Below, one piece after another: positions 38,176-41,316 of a stretch of DNA of 41,316 nt (within the stretch, counting starts at the first letter, position 1; every line of letters begins with the position of its first letter). The DNA comes from Candidatus Methylomirabilis sp. (GTDB taxonomy: Bacteria; Methylomirabilota; Methylomirabilia; Methylomirabilales; Methylomirabilaceae). The stretch is from contig NZ_JAQUOY010000006.1 of assembly GCF_028716865.1 (NCBI RefSeq), forward strand, positions 1 to 41,316. Direction: 5' to 3'. The notes below the pieces were generated by a model that had not been told where the DNA came from, ran no database searches, and saw only the letters and a program-made list of their open reading frames with translations. The position numbers and the translations under genes were made by a program.

Positions 38176-38687
38176 GGACATTGTGTGCAGTTTGCTGCGG
38201 TCGGGCCACATTGACGGATACGGCCCGATGGGCTGACAACGACATTCAGGGATGACGTGCCTTGAGCGTTCTGCACGGTGATGGTCCCTCCGCCAGCACT
38301 CCCGAGCGGGTTGAAGGTGATGAAGGAGGGCGGCTCAGGCTTCCTGCAGGTGAGGCGAGTCTGGTTGACCAGTCGCCTGTAGCCCTGAGCATCGGTTCCA
38401 GGGCCGGTCCATACGACATTGTCGCTGGTCCTGACAAAGCGGAGTCGATTGTTATCCGGCTCGATCTCTACGCGGTAATCGGTGTTGCGGGCAATGGCCA
38501 ACTCGCGGGCTTGCTGAAGCACCGTCACCAGCTCTTGGGATGCTCCTCGCGTCTGCATCGCCCTGAGAAAGGTCATAAACAAGGGGATGGTCCCCACGCT
38601 GACAATCCCGATGACCGCAATAGCAACCATCAGTTCCACGAGGGTAAACCCTCGTTGACCGCCCACTCGACTCTGCCGAAAGACCAT
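38172..38687 (-). CDS. FimT/GspH-family pseudopilin
   Basis: A 171-residue prepilin: leader MVFRQSRVGGQRG, then FTLVELMVAIAVIGIVSVGTI with Glu at mature position 5. QELVTVLQQARELAIARNTDYRV and the C-terminal strand region IRQCGPTAANCTQC are FimT/GspH features. First gene of the minor-pilin group, 112 bp after pilA; I see no clear terminator or promoter in that gap, so it may be read through from pilA. Confidence 0.88.
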   Translation of the reverse strand: MVFRQSRVGGQRGFTLVELMVAIAVIGIVSVGTIPLFMTFLRAMQTRGASQELVTVLQQARELAIARNTDYRVEIEPDNNRLRFVRTSDNVVWTGPGTDAQGYRRLVNQTRLTCRKPEPPSFITFNPLGSAGGGTITVQNAQGTSSLNVVVSPSGRIRQCGPTAANCTQCP

Positions 38688-38799
38688 CTGAACACCATTC
38701 GCCTCAGAGATGGCTCACCACCGTGAGACAGCCCTCACACCGCCCCACAGTGGCAAGCCTGGTTGCTCCTCTCCGCAGTAGCGCCTCTTGTGCGACTGC

Positions 38800-39270
38800 T
38801 TACGGCAGCGTGACGGAAAAGTTATCATTGGCGGCGGGGCTGGCCGCTACAACCGTGAAGGTCCCAGTCCCAGTCCTCGTATATGTGTAGGTCCAGTTTG
38901 CTAGTGGCTGTGGAACCGCTCGGAGGAACGGCCCCGCAGCAATAGCTGCGCCATCCCTCGAAGCACCAGTGAGCGCCCTTGGTCCAACAAGAGCGAGGTT
39001 GTTCGTGCAGGTGTCGGGGTCGGCGGCCGGGACAGCGTTTGCTGCTGGCCATGCCCCAGTTGCAGGAACATCGCCGCAGTGGGACCCGAAGGCAGCGACT
39101 GCGCCCGCCACCACCGCCGCATCGGCTTGGGCTCTGCTGATCCGCGCCTTCTGCTGCATGCTGGCATATAGCGGGATGGCGATCGCCGCCAGGATGCCGA
39201 TGATCGCCACAACGACCATCAACTCAATCAACGTGAACCCCTCGGGCTTTCTTCGTAATCGGCGCAACAT
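38800..39270 (-). CDS. pilA: Type IV major pilin
   Basis: A 156-residue prepilin with a short basic leader (MLRRLRRKPEG), cleavage after Gly11, and the mature start FTLIELMVVVAIIGILAAIAI with Glu at mature position 5. The long C-terminal globular part with two Cys (SHCGD and DTCTN, about residues 64 and 87) makes it a full-size type IVa pilin, not the short Geobacter type. AAAGGAGGAAAG precedes the ATG. A sigma-54 promoter and PilR-like sites lie upstream, next to pilR. Confidence 0.92.
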   Translation of the reverse strand: MLRRLRRKPEGFTLIELMVVVAIIGILAAIAIPLYASMQQKARISRAQADAAVVAGAVAAFGSHCGDVPATGAWPAANAVPAADPDTCTNNLALVGPRALTGASRDGAAIAAGPFLRAVPQPLANWTYTYTRTGTGTFTVVAASPAANDNFSVTLP

Positions 39271-39330
39271 GGTCTTTCCTCCTTTTGAACTGTTGAATGG
39301 ATGTCATTGAAACCAATACGTCTAGGTGGT

Positions 39331-39346
39331 TGCATTGGGGATGCCA
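39331..39346 (-). promoter_or_regulatory. Sigma-54 (-24/-12) promoter of pilA
   Basis: On the minus strand TGGCATCCCCAATGCA: the invariant GG and GC dinucleotides have the exact 10-bp spacing of the TGGCAC-N5-TTGCA consensus. The -12 element is about 60 bp upstream of the pilA ATG, giving a leader of about 50 nt. Confidence 0.75.
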
Positions 39347-39464
39347 AGTTCTTCTGCGTTAGAAAAAGACCAGGTCCATTCCTGGATAGATTAATATTCT
39401 CTTGATAATCCAATGAGTTACGCGAATCCACTTTCAGGATGATCAACAGAGCGATCGCAGTTCC

Positions 39465-39501
39465 TGACAAGTTTCTGCAGGAGGACTGACAATTCTTGTC
39501 A
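39465..39501 (-). promoter_or_regulatory. Putative PilR enhancer sites upstream of pilA
   Basis: Three TGACAA/TTGTCA boxes: 39465-39470 and 39487-39492 in one orientation (22 bp apart, two helical turns) and 39496-39501 inverted, forming the palindrome TGACAATTCTTGTCA. They lie 120-170 bp upstream of the -24/-12 promoter, a normal distance for an enhancer-binding protein. Pseudomonas PilR sites also contain TGTC cores. Confidence 0.5.
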
Positions 39502-39552
39502 CTTGAGTCGAGGAAGATAGGCGGAGGAGGGAACTCAGAGCGGGAGACCGTT

Positions 39553-40938
39553 TCAGGCGTCGCGTTCGGCCTTGGTGATCCCGTATTTCTTTGCCTTATG
39601 GCGGAAGGAGCGAAAACTGATCTTCAACAGATCCGCAGCCCGCTTTTGGACCCACCCAGAGCGTTCTAAGGCTTGGCGCATCAAGCCTTTTTCGATATCG
39701 GAGACGGTGACGTCCAGGTCGATCCCTTCCTCGGGAAATGGAATGGACGCCCGACCTCGCCGATCGGGGACCTCCCTGATCTCCAAAGGAAGACTCGCAG
39801 ATGTCAATTGATCGCTGGTTTCGAAGGCCACGGCTCGTTCAATGACATTTTCAAGTTCCCGCACATTGCCCGGCCACCGATACCGCACCAGGATCTCCAT
39901 GGCCTCCTGGGAGATCGAAGCCGTACCCCTCTGCTGGCGGAGCGTACACTGGGCCAGCAGCCTGTTAGCCAGTAGGGGGATGTCCTCCGTTCGCTCGCGA
40001 AGCGGCGGCAGATGGATCGGGATCACATTTACCCGATAAAACAGGTCTTCGCGAAACGCTCCATCGGCCATCGCCTTCACCAGATCCTTGTTTGTGGCGG
40101 CGATGAGACGGACATCCACCTCCAGGTCCTCCGTTCCCCCGACCCGCCGAAAGGTCCGCTCCTGCAGGAATCGGAGGAGCTTGACCTGCAGCCCCGGACT
40201 CATCTCGGCGATCTCGTCCAACAGGACTGTTCCGCGATTGGCCACCTCGAACAGTCCGGCCTTGTGGGAGACCGCCCCGGTGAATGACCCTTTGACGTGA
40301 CCAAACAGCTCGCTCTCCAACAGTTGCTCGGGTATGGCCCCGCAGTTGATGGCAAGAAACGGGCGGTCGGCTCGAGGGCTCGCGCAGTGGATGGTCCTGG
40401 CCACCAGCTCCTTGCCTGTCCCGCTCTCTCCGGTGATGAGGATCGTACTATCCAACTCGGCAATTCGAGTAATCAGTTTATACAGCTCGACCATCTTCGG
40501 GCTGCGACCGATGATCCCCGTAAGCTGCGCCTCCTCCATCACCGGCGGCTGGGAGACCTGACCATGCTGCCGAGCCCTGGCCCTGGCCAGCGCTTTTTCC
40601 ACAACCAGACGGATCTCGTCGATTCGGAATGGCTTGGTGATATAGTCGTCGGCCCCTAATCGCATGGCCTGAATCGTTGAATCCATGGAGGCGTATGCCG
40701 TGATCATAATAACCGGCAAATGCGGATACTTTTCCCGTATGCCGGTCAGCAGGCCGATCCCATCTACCTTCGGCATCCGAACATCAGAGATCACCAGATC
40801 CGGCGGCTGATGCGTAACAAGCTCAAGCGCCTGCTCGCCGTCAGATGCAGCGATTATCTGATGCCCTTGATGTTCCAAAAGGGCGGTGAGGAACTCGCGC
40901 ATCCCCTGCTCGTCATCGACGACTAATATCGTTCCCAA
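39553..40938 (-). CDS. pilR: Sigma-54-dependent response regulator PilR
   Basis: NtrC-family activator of 461 residues. Receiver domain (residues 1-118) with phosphoacceptor Asp52 in VISDVRMP and the conserved Lys in ITKPF; AAA+ domain with Walker A GESGTGKE at 170-177 and the sigma-54 contact loop GSFTGA at 217-222 (Ser in place of the usual Ala, seen in other members); C-terminal Fis-type HTH (MRQALERSGWVQKRAADLLKISFRSFRHKAKKYG). The start is a TTG at 40938, nine bases after TAGGAG. It follows pilS by 59 bp and adjoins pilA, whose promoter is of the sigma-54 type. Confidence 0.94.
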   Translation of the reverse strand: MGTILVVDDEQGMREFLTALLEHQGHQIIAASDGEQALELVTHQPPDLVISDVRMPKVDGIGLLTGIREKYPHLPVIMITAYASMDSTIQAMRLGADDYITKPFRIDEIRLVVEKALARARARQHGQVSQPPVMEEAQLTGIIGRSPKMVELYKLITRIAELDSTILITGESGTGKELVARTIHCASPRADRPFLAINCGAIPEQLLESELFGHVKGSFTGAVSHKAGLFEVANRGTVLLDEIAEMSPGLQVKLLRFLQERTFRRVGGTEDLEVDVRLIAATNKDLVKAMADGAFREDLFYRVNVIPIHLPPLRERTEDIPLLANRLLAQCTLRQQRGTASISQEAMEILVRYRWPGNVRELENVIERAVAFETSDQLTSASLPLEIREVPDRRGRASIPFPEEGIDLDVTVSDIEKGLMRQALERSGWVQKRAADLLKISFRSFRHKAKKYGITKAERDA

Positions 40939-40980
40939 AACGTAACTCCTATCAAAACCTTCTCGGTTTCTACCCCTAAA

Positions 40981-41000
40981 AGCCTTCAGCCTTCAGCCTA
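40981..41000. repeat. Heptad repeat tract, GCTGA family (nearly 3 units)
   Basis: On the minus strand, GGCTGAA, GGCTGAA and GGCT, beginning within the pilS stop codon TAG (complement 40998-41000). The only tract in which the units are identical. Confidence 0.5.
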
Positions 41001-41316
41001 TTCATCCGGAGCCTGTTTGAGCAAGACCCGAAAGGTCGACCCGCCGCCTTCCCGGCTGGTGACCTCGATTCGACCGCCGAGATTGTCGATGATCTTCCGC
41101 GTAATGGCAAGCCCAAGACCTGCGCCACCCGGCCTCGTTGTATAGAAGGGGTCAAAGATCCGATCGACCTCTCCTGGCGGGATCCCCCGTCCCGTATCCG
41201 TCAACTCAATCGCCACCCAGCCGTCGCCGTTTTGCGCTCCATGGCGGCGGATGGCAAAACTGATCTGCCCGCCCATCTGCATAGCCTGAATTGCGTTGAG
41301 CCCAAGGTTCCATAGT
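40998..41316 (-). CDS. pilS: Sensor histidine kinase, C-terminal catalytic part (probable PilS)
   Basis: The 3' end of a histidine kinase gene; the frame is open to the window edge. The ATP-binding domain shows the N box NLGLNAIQAM at the edge, the G1 box DTGRGIP, the F box FDPFYTTRPGG and the G2 box GAGLGLAI. The sensor part and the phospho-accepting His lie outside. Its position directly upstream of pilR supports PilS. It ends at a heptad repeat. Confidence 0.88.
   Translation of the reverse strand, partial: LWNLGLNAIQAMQMGGQISFAIRRHGAQNGDGWVAIELTDTGRGIPPGEVDRIFDPFYTTRPGGAGLGLAITRKIIDNLGGRIEVTSREGGGSTFRVLLKQAPDE

Overview
This 41.3-kb window is a contiguous piece of a bacterial chromosome, GC-rich by eye, dominated by housekeeping genes and interrupted by small accessory insertions. 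The gene set (Gram-negative-type IV pilus genes with PilS/PilR and a sigma-54 promoter, a TrpRS carrying the four cysteines of the Thermotoga-type iron-sulfur variant, a poly(A) polymerase-like tRNA nucleotidyltransferase, a GH57 glucanotransferase-like enzyme beside glgB) points to a deep-branching Gram-negative lineage. NC10/Methylomirabilota is my best guess, with Nitrospirota or a Geobacter-like group as alternatives. No rRNA or tRNA gene is present to settle this.

Layout. 1-2.4 kb: 5' part of a UvrD/PcrA-type helicase with a C-terminal nuclease-like domain (minus). 2.7-3.9 kb: an AAA+/DUF4143 ATPase that looks leaderless behind a nested palindrome. 4.2-6.2 kb: accessory island with a degenerate nucleotide-cyclase-like protein, a hypothetical protein, a structure that looks like an integron attC site, and hicAB. 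6.5-11.7 kb: glgB, a GH57 enzyme and an MscS channel joined by ATGA overlaps. 11.8-15.6 kb: a TPR protein, a DUF2442-like/HTH regulator with its own operator, pduO-type cobalamin adenosyltransferase, def, and convergent mutT/mutY. 15.7-19.4 kb: tldD-pmbA, then a vapBC cassette followed by a second copy of the last 84 bp of pmbA. 19.5-28.8 kb (minus): DUF421 membrane protein, dnaE, mazEF-DUF2442, guaA, guaB, trpS. 28.8-34.6 kb (minus): site-2 protease, tRNA nucleotidyltransferase, xerD, a GT4 and a GT2 glycosyltransferase. 34.7-41.3 kb (minus): type IV pilus block pilD, pilX-, pilW-, pilV- and fimT-like minor pilins, pilA, pilR and the 3' end of pilS.

How the genes work together. glgB and the GH57 enzyme remodel alpha-glucan; mutT and mutY are two arms of 8-oxoguanine defence; tldD and pmbA form one heterodimeric peptidase; guaB and guaA are consecutive steps to GMP. 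In the pilus block PilS/PilR would activate the -24/-12 promoter in front of pilA, PilD would process all the prepilins, and the minor pilins would prime assembly.

The least ordinary layer is non-coding. From 11.6 kb rightwards at least twelve gene gaps carry short tandem tracts with an exact 7-nt period, in two main families: a GCTGA-type (consensus NGCTGAN) and a telomere-like G-rich type (consensus YAGGGTT). Most abut or overlap a stop codon, and one tract is read through to form the C-terminus of a glycosyltransferase. Together with REP-like hairpins bearing a GTAG tetranucleotide, a GTCATTGCGAG-type repeat, an attC-like site and three toxin-antitoxin loci, this indicates a chromosome with an active small-repeat ecology.
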